Assembly: GCA_017883135.1 (NCBI GenBank)
Contig: JADGOE010000002.1
Location: 1 to 64,000 of the forward strand
Direction: 5' to 3'
DNA: 64,000 bases
DNA from: Acidimicrobiales bacterium
GTDB lineage: Bacteria; Actinomycetota; Acidimicrobiia; Acidimicrobiales; RAAP-2
Each line of letters starts with the position of its first letter. Position 1 is the stretch's first letter. The notes beneath the pieces were generated by a model. That model made no database searches and was not told the DNA's origin. It saw nothing but the letters and a program-made list of their open reading frames with translations. Positions 55,978 through 64,000 of this stretch are shown in pieces. The translations under genes were made by a program, and so were the position numbers.

Positions 55978-56754
55978 CTACTCGGGCGTGACGTAGGCCG
56001 CGGTGATGCCCCCGTCGACCACCAGAGCGGATCCGGTGACGAACGAGGCGTCGTCCGACGCAAGGAACAGCGCCGCCTTGGCGATCTCCTCGGGGCGCCC
56101 GAACCGCCCGATGGGAATGTGCACCAGGCGCCGTTGGCGGCGGGCCGGATCGGCCAGCAGCTCGGCCAGCAGCGGCGTCTCGATCGGCCCCGGGCAGATC
56201 GAGTTGGCCCGGATCCCCTTGCGGGCGTACTCGACGGCCACCTCGCGGGTCATGGCCAACACCCCACCCTTGGACGCGGTGTAGGCGATCTGTGCGGTGG
56301 CCGCCCCCATCAGGGCCACGAAGGAGGCCACGTTGACGATGGAGCCACCCCCTGAGTCCAGCATGGCCGGTATGGCGGCCCGGCATCCGAGCCAGACCCC
56401 CTTGAGGTTGACCTCCATCACTTTCTGCCACGTCGCGGGAGGCGTGTCGAGGACACCGCCGTCGTCATCGGGAAAGATCCCTGCGTTGTTGAAGAGCACG
56501 TGCAGGCCGCCGTAGGTGTCGACCGCGGTGCGGACCATGGCCTCGACCTGACCCTCGTCGGAGACGTCCGTGGCAACCGCCGTGGCGGAGCCGCCGGCGG
56601 CGATGATCTCGGCTACCGCCGATTCGGCCTGGTCGGCGACCACATCGGCCACCACCACCTTGGCCCCTTCGGCTGCGAAGAGCGCCGCGGCAACACGTCC
56701 GATGCCACTTCCCGCGCCGGTGATCACCGCCACTTTGCCGTCGAGTCGTGCCAT
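55978..56754 (-). CDS. SDR family oxidoreductase (3-oxoacyl-ACP reductase-like)
   Basis: The 258-residue classical SDR has VITGAGSGIGRVAAALF, LFNNAGIF, the active site IAYTASKGGV, and the C-terminal GSALVVDGGITAAYV. GGAGG precedes the ATG at 56754. Its place between the divergent operator and the glutamine-synthetase-like gene suggests a role in the same amine pathway, though the substrate is unknown. Confidence 0.8.
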   Translation of the reverse strand: MARLDGKVAVITGAGSGIGRVAAALFAAEGAKVVVADVVADQAESAVAEIIAAGGSATAVATDVSDEGQVEAMVRTAVDTYGGLHVLFNNAGIFPDDDGGVLDTPPATWQKVMEVNLKGVWLGCRAAIPAMLDSGGGSIVNVASFVALMGAATAQIAYTASKGGVLAMTREVAVEYARKGIRANSICPGPIETPLLAELLADPARRQRRLVHIPIGRFGRPEEIAKAALFLASDDASFVTGSALVVDGGITAAYVTPE

Positions 56755-56798
56755 TGGAGCCTCCATCCCGTGTGCAGTCGGTTCCGACCTGGGTCGAC

Positions 56799-56824
56799 CT
56801 GGCTGGTCCGGCCGGACCAGCCAG
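56799..56824. promoter_or_regulatory. Perfect 26-bp palindrome in the divergent amine-pathway promoter
   Basis: The half-site ctggctggtccgg is followed directly by its reverse complement. It lies 45 bases before the minus-strand SDR start and 57 bases before the plus-strand C26 hydrolase start, between the two divergent operons. Nothing else in the gap is symmetric to this degree, so it is the likely operator of a shared regulator not encoded in this window. Confidence 0.7.
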
Positions 56825-56867
56825 CTCGCCCGGTGGCGAACCTTATCGGGGCGGCACGGAGCGGTGG

Positions 56868-56873
56868 AATACT
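56868..56873 (+). promoter_or_regulatory. Candidate -10 box for the C26 hydrolase gene
   Basis: AATACT lies seven bases before the ATG at 56881, the same geometry as the other leaderless candidates, although the first base deviates from TANNNT. Confidence 0.35.
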
Positions 56874-56880
56874 GGCGACC

Positions 56881-57636
56881 ATGACGCCGGCACCACCCCG
56901 CCCTCTGATCGGGGTGTCCATGTACCGCCAGGTCACAAGGTGGTGGTCGTGGGACCGCGACGCAGCGCTTGTGCCCGGTGCCTACCTCGACCTGGTGGAG
57001 GCCGCCGGCGGTCAACCGGTGCTCGTGCCTCCGATGGGCGATGCCACCGACGGACCCGGCCAGCCTGCAGGCACGGGGATGACCGCGAGGCTCGACGGCC
57101 TGCTCTCCGCCCTCGACGGCCTGGTCCTGATCGGCGGGGGTGACGTCGATGCCGGTCGGTACGGGCAGGACCCCGACCCCCGTAACGGCGGCACCAGCCA
57201 CCGGCGGGACGAGCTCGAGCTCGGGCTGCTGGCTGGGGCGCTGGACAGGGACCTGCCGGTGTTGGCCGTCTGCCGGGGCGTACAGCTGCTCAACGTCCAC
57301 CTCGGGGGCGACCTGGTCCAGCAGCTGCCCGACCTCCTCGGAACGAACAACCACCAACCCCGGCCCGGCGCCTTCGGCTCGGTGGCGGTCGTCACCGAGG
57401 AGGGCAGCGCCGTGCGCAGACTCCTCGGTGCGCGGGTGAACGTCTTGTGCAGCCACCATCAGGCCATCGGCGAGCTGGGCCGCGACCTGGTGGTGACCGC
57501 GAGAAGCAAAGATGGGGTGATCGAGGCTGTCGAGCTGCCCGGCCACCGGTTCGTGGTGGGCGTGCAGTGGCATCCCGAGGAGTTCGCCGACCGCCGACTG
57601 TTCGATGCACTGGTCGACGCGGCGCGGACCCGGTAG
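56881..57636 (+). CDS. Gamma-glutamyl-gamma-aminobutyrate hydrolase-like peptidase C26
   Basis: The 251-residue glutamine amidotransferase-like hydrolase has PLIGVSMYR, LVLIGGGDVDAGRYGQDP, the nucleophile in LAVCRGVQLLNVHLGG, and the His-Glu of VGVQWHPEEFAD. PuuD-type members release glutamate from gamma-glutamyl-GABA. The 3' neighbour, 29 bases on, is an aldehyde dehydrogenase, so the two steps are probably cotranscribed. Confidence 0.85.
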   Translation: MTPAPPRPLIGVSMYRQVTRWWSWDRDAALVPGAYLDLVEAAGGQPVLVPPMGDATDGPGQPAGTGMTARLDGLLSALDGLVLIGGGDVDAGRYGQDPDPRNGGTSHRRDELELGLLAGALDRDLPVLAVCRGVQLLNVHLGGDLVQQLPDLLGTNNHQPRPGAFGSVAVVTEEGSAVRRLLGARVNVLCSHHQAIGELGRDLVVTARSKDGVIEAVELPGHRFVVGVQWHPEEFADRRLFDALVDAARTR

Positions 57637-57665
57637 CGAGGACCATCGGTCGAGGAGGAGCAGGG

Positions 57666-59057
57666 ATGAGCAACGTCACCAGCGTGATCAACCCGGCAAC
57701 GGAGGCCACCATCGCGGAGACCCCCATCCAGGGGGTGGACGAAGTCGACGCCGCAGTGGCCCGATCGCTTGGAGCCGGCCCGGCCTGGAGGGCGATGGCA
57801 CCCGCTGACAGGGCCCGCCTGATGCGCCGGTTCGCGGCCCAAGTAGAGGAGCACGGCGAGGAGCTGGCCCAGCTCGAGACCGCCAACGTGGGCAAGGCCA
57901 TCGGCGAGAGCCGCGACGAGGTGGGCATGGTGGCCGAGGTGTTGTACTTCTACGCCGGAGCGGTGGACAAGCACCGGGGTGCCACGGTACCGGTGGCCGG
58001 GGGGGTCGACATGACCTTCCACGAGCCCCTGGGCGTGGTGGCGGCCATCGTCCCGTGGAACTTCCCGATCGCCATCACCTCCTGGAAGGTCGGCCCCGCG
58101 TTGGCTACGGGGAACACCATCATCGTGAAGCCCGCGGAGATCACGCCCCTCACCGCACTGCGCCTGGCCGACCTGGCCCTCGATGCCGGCATTCCCGAGG
58201 GAGTGCTCCAGGTGGTGACGGGGAAGGGCTCGGTCATCGGGACCCGCCTGAGCGAGCACCCCGATGTGGCCAAGGTGGCCTTCACCGGCTCCACCGAAGT
58301 GGGACGCGAGGTGATGGCCCGGGCGTCGGGGACCATCAAACGGGTCACCCTCGAGCTGGGGGGGAAGTCGGCCTCGGTCATCTTCGCCAACGCCGATCTG
58401 GAGCGGGCCGCGGCGGCCACCCCCGGTGGTGTGTTCGCCAACGCCGGCCAGGACTGTTGCGCACGCAGTCGGGTGCTGGTGCAGCGGCCGGTGTTCGAGC
58501 GGTATCTCGGGCTGCTGGCCGATGCGGTGGACGCCTGGACGGTGGGTGATCCGACGGATCCGGCCATCAAGATGGGGCCAATGGTCACCGAGGCCCACCG
58601 CAAGGTGGTCGCGGGCTACCTGGCCGAAGGGATGGGGGAGCCTGGCGGGGGGCCGGTCCCGACCCACACGTCGGGGAGAGTGCCCGATGGTCCGGGCTTC
58701 TGGTTTCCGCCCACCGTGGTTGCCCCGGCCGGCGTCGACTGGCGCATGGACCGCGAGGAGATCTTCGGTCCGGTGGTGGCGGTCATCCCCTTCGAGGACG
58801 AGGAGGAAGCGGTCCGACTGGCCAACGACACCCCCTACGGGCTGTCCGGCACCATCTGGACACGGGACGGGGCACGCTCCCTGCGCATGGCCCGGGCCGT
58901 GCAGGCCGGCAACCTCTCGGTGAATTCGAACAGCTCGGTGCGGGTGCAGACCAGCTTCGGCGGCATGAAGCAGTCGGGGTTCGGCCGCGAACTCGGGCTC
59001 GAGGCACTAGCTTCCTACAGCGATGTGAAGAACGTCTTCGTGTCCACCGACGGGTGA
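57666..59057 (+). CDS. Aldehyde dehydrogenase (aminobutyraldehyde/betaine-type)
   Basis: The 463-residue NAD(P)-dependent dehydrogenase has PWNFPIAITSWKVGPALATGN, FTGSTEVGREVM, the general base in LELGGKSASV, the catalytic Cys in NAGQDCCARSRV, and EEIFGPVVAV. GGAGGAGCAGGG precedes the ATG. By context it likely oxidises gamma-glutamyl-gamma-aminobutyraldehyde or a related aminoaldehyde. Confidence 0.85.
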   Translation: MSNVTSVINPATEATIAETPIQGVDEVDAAVARSLGAGPAWRAMAPADRARLMRRFAAQVEEHGEELAQLETANVGKAIGESRDEVGMVAEVLYFYAGAVDKHRGATVPVAGGVDMTFHEPLGVVAAIVPWNFPIAITSWKVGPALATGNTIIVKPAEITPLTALRLADLALDAGIPEGVLQVVTGKGSVIGTRLSEHPDVAKVAFTGSTEVGREVMARASGTIKRVTLELGGKSASVIFANADLERAAAATPGGVFANAGQDCCARSRVLVQRPVFERYLGLLADAVDAWTVGDPTDPAIKMGPMVTEAHRKVVAGYLAEGMGEPGGGPVPTHTSGRVPDGPGFWFPPTVVAPAGVDWRMDREEIFGPVVAVIPFEDEEEAVRLANDTPYGLSGTIWTRDGARSLRMARAVQAGNLSVNSNSSVRVQTSFGGMKQSGFGRELGLEALASYSDVKNVFVSTDG

Positions 59058-59175
59058 CGCACGCGGTTCGAGGATCAGCAGGACCTGAGCGACCGTTCGG
59101 AGCGATGGCACCCCGAGGTGGGTGTCATCGGGACGACGGCCCGATGAGCGTCGGAACCAGGGGGCAGTAGGAGGC

Positions 59176-61305
59176 ATGTCGGGCAACTCCGAGCCACCGG
59201 GCGATGGTCGCCTGCTGCAGTCCGGCGATGAGGCCGGCACCGCCCCCGGCGACCGCCGATTCAGACCGGATATCGAAGGACTGAGGGCCGTCGCCATCGT
59301 GCTGGTGGTGCTGTACCACGCCGGCCTTCGGGGGCTGAGCGGGGGCTACATCGGCGTGGATGTCTTCTTCGTGATCTCCGGATTCGTCATCACCGGGGTG
59401 CTCCTCCGGGAGCAGGCCGCCACCCATCGGACTTCGATCCTCGCTTTCTACGGGCGTCGATGCCGTCGCATCATTCCGGCCGCGACGCTGGCGATCGTCG
59501 TCACGGTCGTCGCGACCTACGCGGTGCTGGGGGTCGTCGACGGCAACCAGACCGCGATCGACGCGCGATGGGCGGCGATCTTCCTCGCCAACTTCCACTT
59601 TGCCTCGGTGGGGACGAACTACCTCTCCGCGCAGCTGCCGCCCTCTCCGCTCCAGAACTTCTGGTCACTTGCCGTCGAGGAGCAGTTCTACCTCGTCTAC
59701 CCGACGATCTTTCTGGTGCTCTCTGCGGTCCGGAGCCGACTGTCGCTGCGGGCGCGACTGGCCATCGGTCTGACCGCGACCATCGTTGCCTCGTTCACCT
59801 TCTCCGTGATCCAGACGGCCTCCAACCCGACGGTCGCCTTCTTCTCTCCCTTCACCCGGGCATGGGAGCTCGCGCTCGGCGCATTGATCGCGGTGGGGAC
59901 GGAGTGGCTCCTCGAAGTTCCCGAGGTCATCGGCTCGATCATGACCTGGGCCGGGTTGGGGGCCATCGGGCTCGCCGCTGTCATGTTCACCAGCAACACC
60001 CCCTACCCGGGGTGGCAGGCAGCCCTCCCGGTCATCGGAACGGCACTGGTCATCGCCGGCGGGGCCGCTACGCCCCGGTGGGCAGCTGAGGGCCTCCTGA
60101 AGGTGACCCCGTTCCGGTGGCTCGGAAAACTCTCCTACTCGCTGTACCTGTGGCACTGGCCGATCCTGATCATCGCGGCGGAATCGGTCGGCAAGACCAG
60201 TCTGCCGTTCAGCCAGAACCTGGTGTGGTTGCTGGTCGCCCTGCTTGCTTCGATCGTGAGCTACAACCTGGTCGAGAACCCCATCCGACACTCCACGTTC
60301 GTCGGCGCCAGACGTTGGGCACCGATCGGCCTTGGCGTCGCGTTGATCGCGGTCTCCTTCGGGGTGGCCACCGTCGGGCTCGGCGACCATGCGAGCACGG
60401 CCTCGACTCCTCGAGGGACCGTTCATCCCGGCCGGGTGCACCCCACCACCTCGGGCACCCCCGATCCATCGACGTTCGTGGCGAACCTGGTCCGAGTAGC
60501 GCCCCTCATCCGGGTGCTTCCGGCAGACCTGACCCCCTCGCTGGCCGGGGTCCGCACCGATTGGGGAGGCCCTGGACCGCTCTGCTGGCCTGCACTGGGC
60601 CAGACCAGCATCCCCGCGTGCGTGTTCGGCGATCCGCACGGAACCCGCACCATGGTGCTGTACGGGGACTCGCATGCGGCGATGTGGTTCGATGCCGTCA
60701 ACGTCATCGCGGTCATGTCCCACTGGAAGCTGGTCTACCTCGGAAAGGGCGACTGCCCTGCCGACATGCTCACCTACGAGAACCCTCCCGGATGGGGTCG
60801 GGCCGGCGGCGAGTACTCGGTGTGCGATCAGTGGCACCGCTTCGCACTCGACCGGATAAGTCGGCTTCACCCGGATCTCGTGGTGATCACCCAGGAGGTG
60901 CGTGGAAAGCCTGACGGCAAGGGCTACAGCGCCCACCAGTGGCAACAGGGATTGGAGACCACGTTCGATCGACTCGGGGTAGCGAAGAGCAAGATCGTGG
61001 TGTTGGGCAACATCCCGATCCTTCCGCAGGCCGGCCCGCAGTGCCTGGCCAGGAACAGTGCCGCGGTGCAGAAGTGTTCGGGTCCCGTTGTCCAGTACTC
61101 GACCGTGTTCAACCGAGCCGAGCGCGCCGCCACGGCGAGCAAGGGGGCGCGGTACATCGATGTGACGCCATGGTTCTGTTCGACGATCTGCACGGCGATC
61201 ATCGGGAAGTACCAGGTGTACTGGGACGATTATCACATCGCGGCCACCTACTCGTTCGTGCTCGAAGGGGTCCTCACCCAGTCGCTCGGCCTCTCCACGG
61301 CTTGA
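59176..61305 (+). CDS. OafA/YrhL-type O-acyltransferase with SGNH domain
   Basis: The 709-residue protein has an N-terminal acyltransferase 3 membrane domain (FRPDIEGLRAVAIVLVVLYHAG; GGYIGVDVFFVISGFVIT; FWSLAVEEQFYLVYP; YSLYLWHWPILI) of about ten helices. A C-terminal extracytoplasmic SGNH domain follows, with MVLYGDSHAAMWFD and the catalytic Asp/His in YWDDYHIAATY. It O-acetylates a cell-envelope polysaccharide or lipid. TAGGAGG precedes the ATG at 59176, which I prefer to the longer frame. The gaps 59058-59175 and 61306-61456 show no gene. Confidence 0.85.
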   Translation: MSGNSEPPGDGRLLQSGDEAGTAPGDRRFRPDIEGLRAVAIVLVVLYHAGLRGLSGGYIGVDVFFVISGFVITGVLLREQAATHRTSILAFYGRRCRRIIPAATLAIVVTVVATYAVLGVVDGNQTAIDARWAAIFLANFHFASVGTNYLSAQLPPSPLQNFWSLAVEEQFYLVYPTIFLVLSAVRSRLSLRARLAIGLTATIVASFTFSVIQTASNPTVAFFSPFTRAWELALGALIAVGTEWLLEVPEVIGSIMTWAGLGAIGLAAVMFTSNTPYPGWQAALPVIGTALVIAGGAATPRWAAEGLLKVTPFRWLGKLSYSLYLWHWPILIIAAESVGKTSLPFSQNLVWLLVALLASIVSYNLVENPIRHSTFVGARRWAPIGLGVALIAVSFGVATVGLGDHASTASTPRGTVHPGRVHPTTSGTPDPSTFVANLVRVAPLIRVLPADLTPSLAGVRTDWGGPGPLCWPALGQTSIPACVFGDPHGTRTMVLYGDSHAAMWFDAVNVIAVMSHWKLVYLGKGDCPADMLTYENPPGWGRAGGEYSVCDQWHRFALDRISRLHPDLVVITQEVRGKPDGKGYSAHQWQQGLETTFDRLGVAKSKIVVLGNIPILPQAGPQCLARNSAAVQKCSGPVVQYSTVFNRAERAATASKGARYIDVTPWFCSTICTAIIGKYQVYWDDYHIAATYSFVLEGVLTQSLGLSTA

Positions 61306-61456
61306 GCCGGAAACACTGCCTCGGCACCGCAGAGGGCCTGCGAATGATCGGCGGACGGCGACATCGACGTGACCAACCAGCATCGGACTTTCTGCGGGCA
61401 CTCGAGCGGCGTGGCATCCTGCGGGCTGTGACGGCTGCCGGCAACCAGCGATCGAG

Positions 61457-62230
61457 GTGGAGGGGTTGAGCATCCACGCCGGCCGGGTCGCCGTCATCAC
61501 CGGGGCGAGCCGTGGCCTCGGTGCCGGCATGGCCGAGACGTTTGCCGGCCAGGGGATGCATCTGGGCCTGTGCGCCCGTGCCCGGCCGGAATCGCCCGAC
61601 TGGGCCCCCGCCCTGACGGCATCGGTCGATGTGACCGACGCCGACGCGGTCGATGCCTTTGCCGGTGCGGTGGCCGAGCGTTTCGGTCGGATCGATCTGT
61701 GGGTGAACAACGCAGGGGTCCTCGCCCCGATCGGCCCGCTTGCCGATGCCGACCCCGAAGAAGTGCGTCGGCACTTCGATGCCAACGTGCTGGGCGTCGT
61801 CCACGGCACGGGCGCCTTTGCCCGACAGGTGAGGGGCCAGCCCGAGGGCGGAGTCCTGGTCAACATCTCGTCGGGGGCGGCGGCTACCCCCTATGAGGGA
61901 TGGGCCGTCTACTGCGCTTCGAAGGCAGCGGTCGAGATGCTCACCGAGGTCGTTGCACTCGAGGAGCTCCCAGCCGGCCTGAGGGCCTACGCCCTGGCGC
62001 CGGGCGTGGTGGACACCGACATGCAGACCCTCATCCGTTCGAGCACGGAGGAGGCGTTCCCCGATGTCCGGCGTTTCCGACGTCTCAAGCAGGAGGGCCG
62101 GTTCAATTCGGCCGATTGGGTGGCACGGTTCATCCTCGATCGCTGCCTGGGTGCAGCGGGCTCGGACGGTCCAGCAGACGTTGCCGGTGCAGTGCGCCTC
62201 CGGGTGCCAGACGAACCGGGTGGAATCTAG
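61457..62230 (+). CDS. SDR family oxidoreductase
   Basis: The 257-residue SDR has VAVITGASRGLGAGMAETFAG, IDLWVNNAGVLAPIGPL, ISSGAAATPYEGWAVYCASKAAVEMLTE (active Tyr/Lys) and ALAPGVVDTDMQ. The GTG at 61457 is the likely start; a TTG three codons later has its ribosome site too close. Substrate unknown. Confidence 0.8.
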   Translation: MEGLSIHAGRVAVITGASRGLGAGMAETFAGQGMHLGLCARARPESPDWAPALTASVDVTDADAVDAFAGAVAERFGRIDLWVNNAGVLAPIGPLADADPEEVRRHFDANVLGVVHGTGAFARQVRGQPEGGVLVNISSGAAATPYEGWAVYCASKAAVEMLTEVVALEELPAGLRAYALAPGVVDTDMQTLIRSSTEEAFPDVRRFRRLKQEGRFNSADWVARFILDRCLGAAGSDGPADVAGAVRLRVPDEPGGI

Positions 62231-62450
62231 AAAGGGAAGCCCCCGTCCCTGTAGCCCCGGCAGGGCAATGGCCTCGTGGAGGTTGTCTGTCTTGGCTTCA
62301 ATCATTGGGATCATGCCGACGAATCGGATATGGACTTCGGTATGAGCCATCGAAGAATGGCCCAAGCGGTGTGCACGCCCTTGCTAGGCCCCCGCGCCTT
62401 GGCGCACGGCATCGAAGCGGCAACTGGTAACGCCAGGTAACGTCGCGGAC
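62231..62450. other. Spacer without a supported gene
   Basis: On the minus strand a frame beginning MAHTEVHIRFVGMIPM overlaps this stretch and runs on antisense through the SDR gene. I found no family match and consider it unsupported. The base composition is a little lower in GC than that of the neighbours. Confidence 0.3.
62438..62443 (+). promoter_or_regulatory. Candidate -10 box for the small membrane peptide gene
   Basis: TAACGT is seven bases before the ATG at 62451, in a region with the repeated element GGTAACG. This suggests a leaderless transcript. Confidence 0.45.
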
Positions 62451-62576
62451 ATGTCCGAACGTTCCCGCAAGATCGCCAAGCCGGCGGCGTTGGGCGTGCT
62501 GGCCACCGTGGCCACCATGGCCAGCGTCTGGTGGTTCGCGTTGAGGCCCCGGCGCAAGGTGAAGCTCGACAAGTAG
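62451..62576 (+). CDS. Small single-pass membrane peptide
   Basis: The 41-residue frame begins MSERSRKIAKPAALGVLATV, continues through ATMASVWWFALRP, and ends RRKVKLDK. It has basic ends around one hydrophobic helix. Good codon use and the upstream -10 box at leaderless distance support that it is expressed. No family is recognised. With basic residues on both sides of the helix, topology is uncertain. Confidence 0.5.
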   Translation: MSERSRKIAKPAALGVLATVATMASVWWFALRPRRKVKLDK

Positions 62577-62708
62577 GGACGAACCCGGCAAATGCTCCGG
62601 GCGACTCATCGCAAGCAGATCTTCCGTCGGGCGTCGGCCGGCGAGCCCCTGGCCAGAACCTCGGCCGCAGGGCCCACCTGGGCCGGCCTCGCTCAATCCC
62701 CTACCCGG

Positions 62709-62714
62709 TAACCT
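62709..62714 (+). promoter_or_regulatory. Candidate -10 box for the MFS transporter gene
   Basis: TAACCT lies six bases before the GTG at 62721 with no ribosome binding site between. It is another leaderless-type arrangement. Confidence 0.4.
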
Positions 62715-62720
62715 CGGCCG

Positions 62721-64000
62721 GTGACACTGGCATCGCTTCGCCCGCTGCGTTCGCGGAACTTCGCCCTCATCTGGTCGGCAGCGTTGGTGTCCAACGTGGG
62801 CTCGTGGATGCAGACCGTGGCCCTCGGGGTGCTGGTCTTTGCCCGCACCGGTCAGCCCGGGTGGACCGGCCTGGTCGCCGCCGCCGGCTTCCTTCCGATT
62901 GGCCTCCTCGCTCCCCTCGGCGGCGCATTGGCCGACCGGCTCGATCGTCGGCGCTGGTTGATCGTCACCACGCTGGCCGAGATGTCCTTCGCCGCGGTGC
63001 TGGCGGTGTTGGCCGCCGTCGGGCGTGACACGCCGGCAGTGCTGGTCATCCTGGCGTTTCTGGGCGGGGCGTCCGGTGCGATCGGGTTTCCGGCGTATCA
63101 GGCGATGGTCCCTGACCTGGTGCCTCACGAGGACCTGCTCGGCGCGGTGTCGCTGTCGTCGGCCCAGTTCAACCTCGGGCGGGTCATCGGACCGGCGTTG
63201 GCAGGCCTGGCCCTGCTCTCGCACAACTACGCCCTGGTCTTCGGCATCAACGCCGCATCGTTTGCCGCTGTGGTGGTGGCGTTGACGATGGTGCGGCTGC
63301 CCAAGCCGTTGGGGCAGGCCGGTGCGGTCCGGATCGTGGCCCGCATCGTGGAGGGTGCACGAGCGGCGATGGCCGAGCCGGGTTGTCGATCTGCGATCGG
63401 GCTCATCGCGGTGGTGGCCCTGCTCGCCTCGCCGTTCATCGCGCTGGTGGCGGCCATGTCCGGCGTCCTCCACCGGAACGGTGTGGGTGTCCCGGTGGGG
63501 ACCGCGGTGCTGGTCACCGCCCAGGGAGTCGGCGCAGTCATCGGCGCCTTGACCCTGCCGTCGCTGGCGGCTCGGATCGGCCGGGTGACCATGCTGCGGA
63601 CCGCTCTGTTCGTGCTGCCGGTGCTGCTGGTCGGTTACGGGCTGGCCCCGACCTTGTGGTCGGCGGCGCTCGCCCTGTTGGCGGTGGGTGCCGCCTACAT
63701 CGCCGTCCTTTCCGGACTGAACACGGTGGTCCAGTTGCGTGCCCCTGCCGAGGCCCGAGGCCGCATCCTGAGCATCTACATGATGGGCCTGGGGATCGTC
63801 TATCCGATCGGGGCGGTACTCCAGGGGTGGATCGCCGATCACCTGGGCATCAAGGCGGTGACGGTGGGCGGGGCGGTGCTCCTCCTCGGGGGGATGGCGG
63901 CGCTCACGGCACTTCGTCCGCGGGTGTTCACCGCACTCCGTGATCCGACGACGACCACCACCTCCGTCGTGTCCCTGCTTCCGACCGACGAGCTCCCGTG
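62721..64000 (+). CDS. MFS transporter (EntS-like), truncated by the window end
   Basis: The reading frame from GTG 62721 is open to the last base, giving at least 426 residues. It shows the MFS pattern: FALIWSAALVSNVGSWMQTVALGVLVF, the loop motif GGALADRLDRRRWLI, and NLGRVIGPALAGLALL. About twelve membrane helices are visible, and NTVVQLRAPAEARGRILSIYMMGLG is typical of the EntS/exporter-like MFS group. It probably exports a small molecule by proton exchange. The start is supported by the TAACCT box and the MTLASLRPLRSRNFAL N-terminus. Confidence 0.8.
   Translation, partial: MTLASLRPLRSRNFALIWSAALVSNVGSWMQTVALGVLVFARTGQPGWTGLVAAAGFLPIGLLAPLGGALADRLDRRRWLIVTTLAEMSFAAVLAVLAAVGRDTPAVLVILAFLGGASGAIGFPAYQAMVPDLVPHEDLLGAVSLSSAQFNLGRVIGPALAGLALLSHNYALVFGINAASFAAVVVALTMVRLPKPLGQAGAVRIVARIVEGARAAMAEPGCRSAIGLIAVVALLASPFIALVAAMSGVLHRNGVGVPVGTAVLVTAQGVGAVIGALTLPSLAARIGRVTMLRTALFVLPVLLVGYGLAPTLWSAALALLAVGAAYIAVLSGLNTVVQLRAPAEARGRILSIYMMGLGIVYPIGAVLQGWIADHLGIKAVTVGGAVLLLGGMAALTALRPRVFTALRDPTTTTTSVVSLLPTDELP

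Noticed and set aside
62248..62365. Minus-strand frame MAHTEVHIRFVGMIPM as a separate small gene
   Set aside because: It continues antisense through the SDR gene, has no ribosome site and no recognised family.

Overview
The window is high-GC DNA (roughly 70% by eye) with GTG and TTG starts, stop/start overlaps of four bases, mycofactocin genes, an actinobacterial-type leuA and a eukaryote-like IleS. This points to an actinomycete-type bacterium. The mix of mycofactocin, ETF/OYE genes and a hopanoid-type epimerase would fit an Acidimicrobiia-like lineage, but that placement is inference.

Layout. 0-5 kb (minus strand): a TIGR03086-type metal-binding protein gene broken by an in-frame stop, a secreted putative-Ig protein, and two membrane-anchored coiled-coil proteins, one carrying a GH43-like glycosidase domain. 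5.2-18.6 kb (minus): one tightly overlapping operon running mftA-mftB-mftC-OYE1-SDR-OYE2-ETF alpha-FixC-FixX-ETF beta-mftE-SDR-mftF. It makes the RiPP redox cofactor mycofactocin and an apparent electron-transfer chain for it. No mftD is present. Divergent from it are the TetR regulator mftR and an NDMA-type zinc alcohol dehydrogenase, a typical mycofactocin client. 20.7-27.7 kb (plus): two esterase/lipase lipoproteins, then a coupled aminotransferase, HpnA-like epimerase and amidohydrolase. 27.9-30 kb: a lower-GC AbiE-like toxin-antitoxin pair with a nested palindromic operator. 30.2-35 kb: two SRPBCC proteins, an acyl-CoA thioesterase, a frameshifted acyl-CoA ligase and a BrkB/YihY membrane protein. 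35-42 kb (minus): an Rrf2 regulator, a MacB-like exporter whose ATPase is frameshifted inside a perfect hairpin, and a NitT/TauT-type importer. 42-49 kb: a GNAT protein, a Fpg glycosylase lacking a standard start codon, ileS, an FGGY kinase and a methyltransferase. 49.7-52.5 kb: VapBC, a TetR regulator and an ATP-grasp protein. 52.4-54.4 kb: leuA with a leader peptide and attenuator. 54.5-59 kb: a divergent gene set resembling the gamma-glutamyl polyamine route (glutamine synthetase-like, SDR, C26 hydrolase, aldehyde dehydrogenase) around a perfect 26-bp palindrome. 59-64 kb: an OafA-type acyltransferase, an SDR, a 41-residue membrane peptide, and an MFS transporter that runs off the end.

Two themes recur. 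Several genes have a TANNNT box 6-8 bases before the start codon, suggesting leaderless transcripts. Four genes carry an apparent single-event lesion (stop, two frameshifts, non-standard start), which may be real decay or assembly error. No rRNA, tRNA, CRISPR array or complete insertion sequence was recognised.
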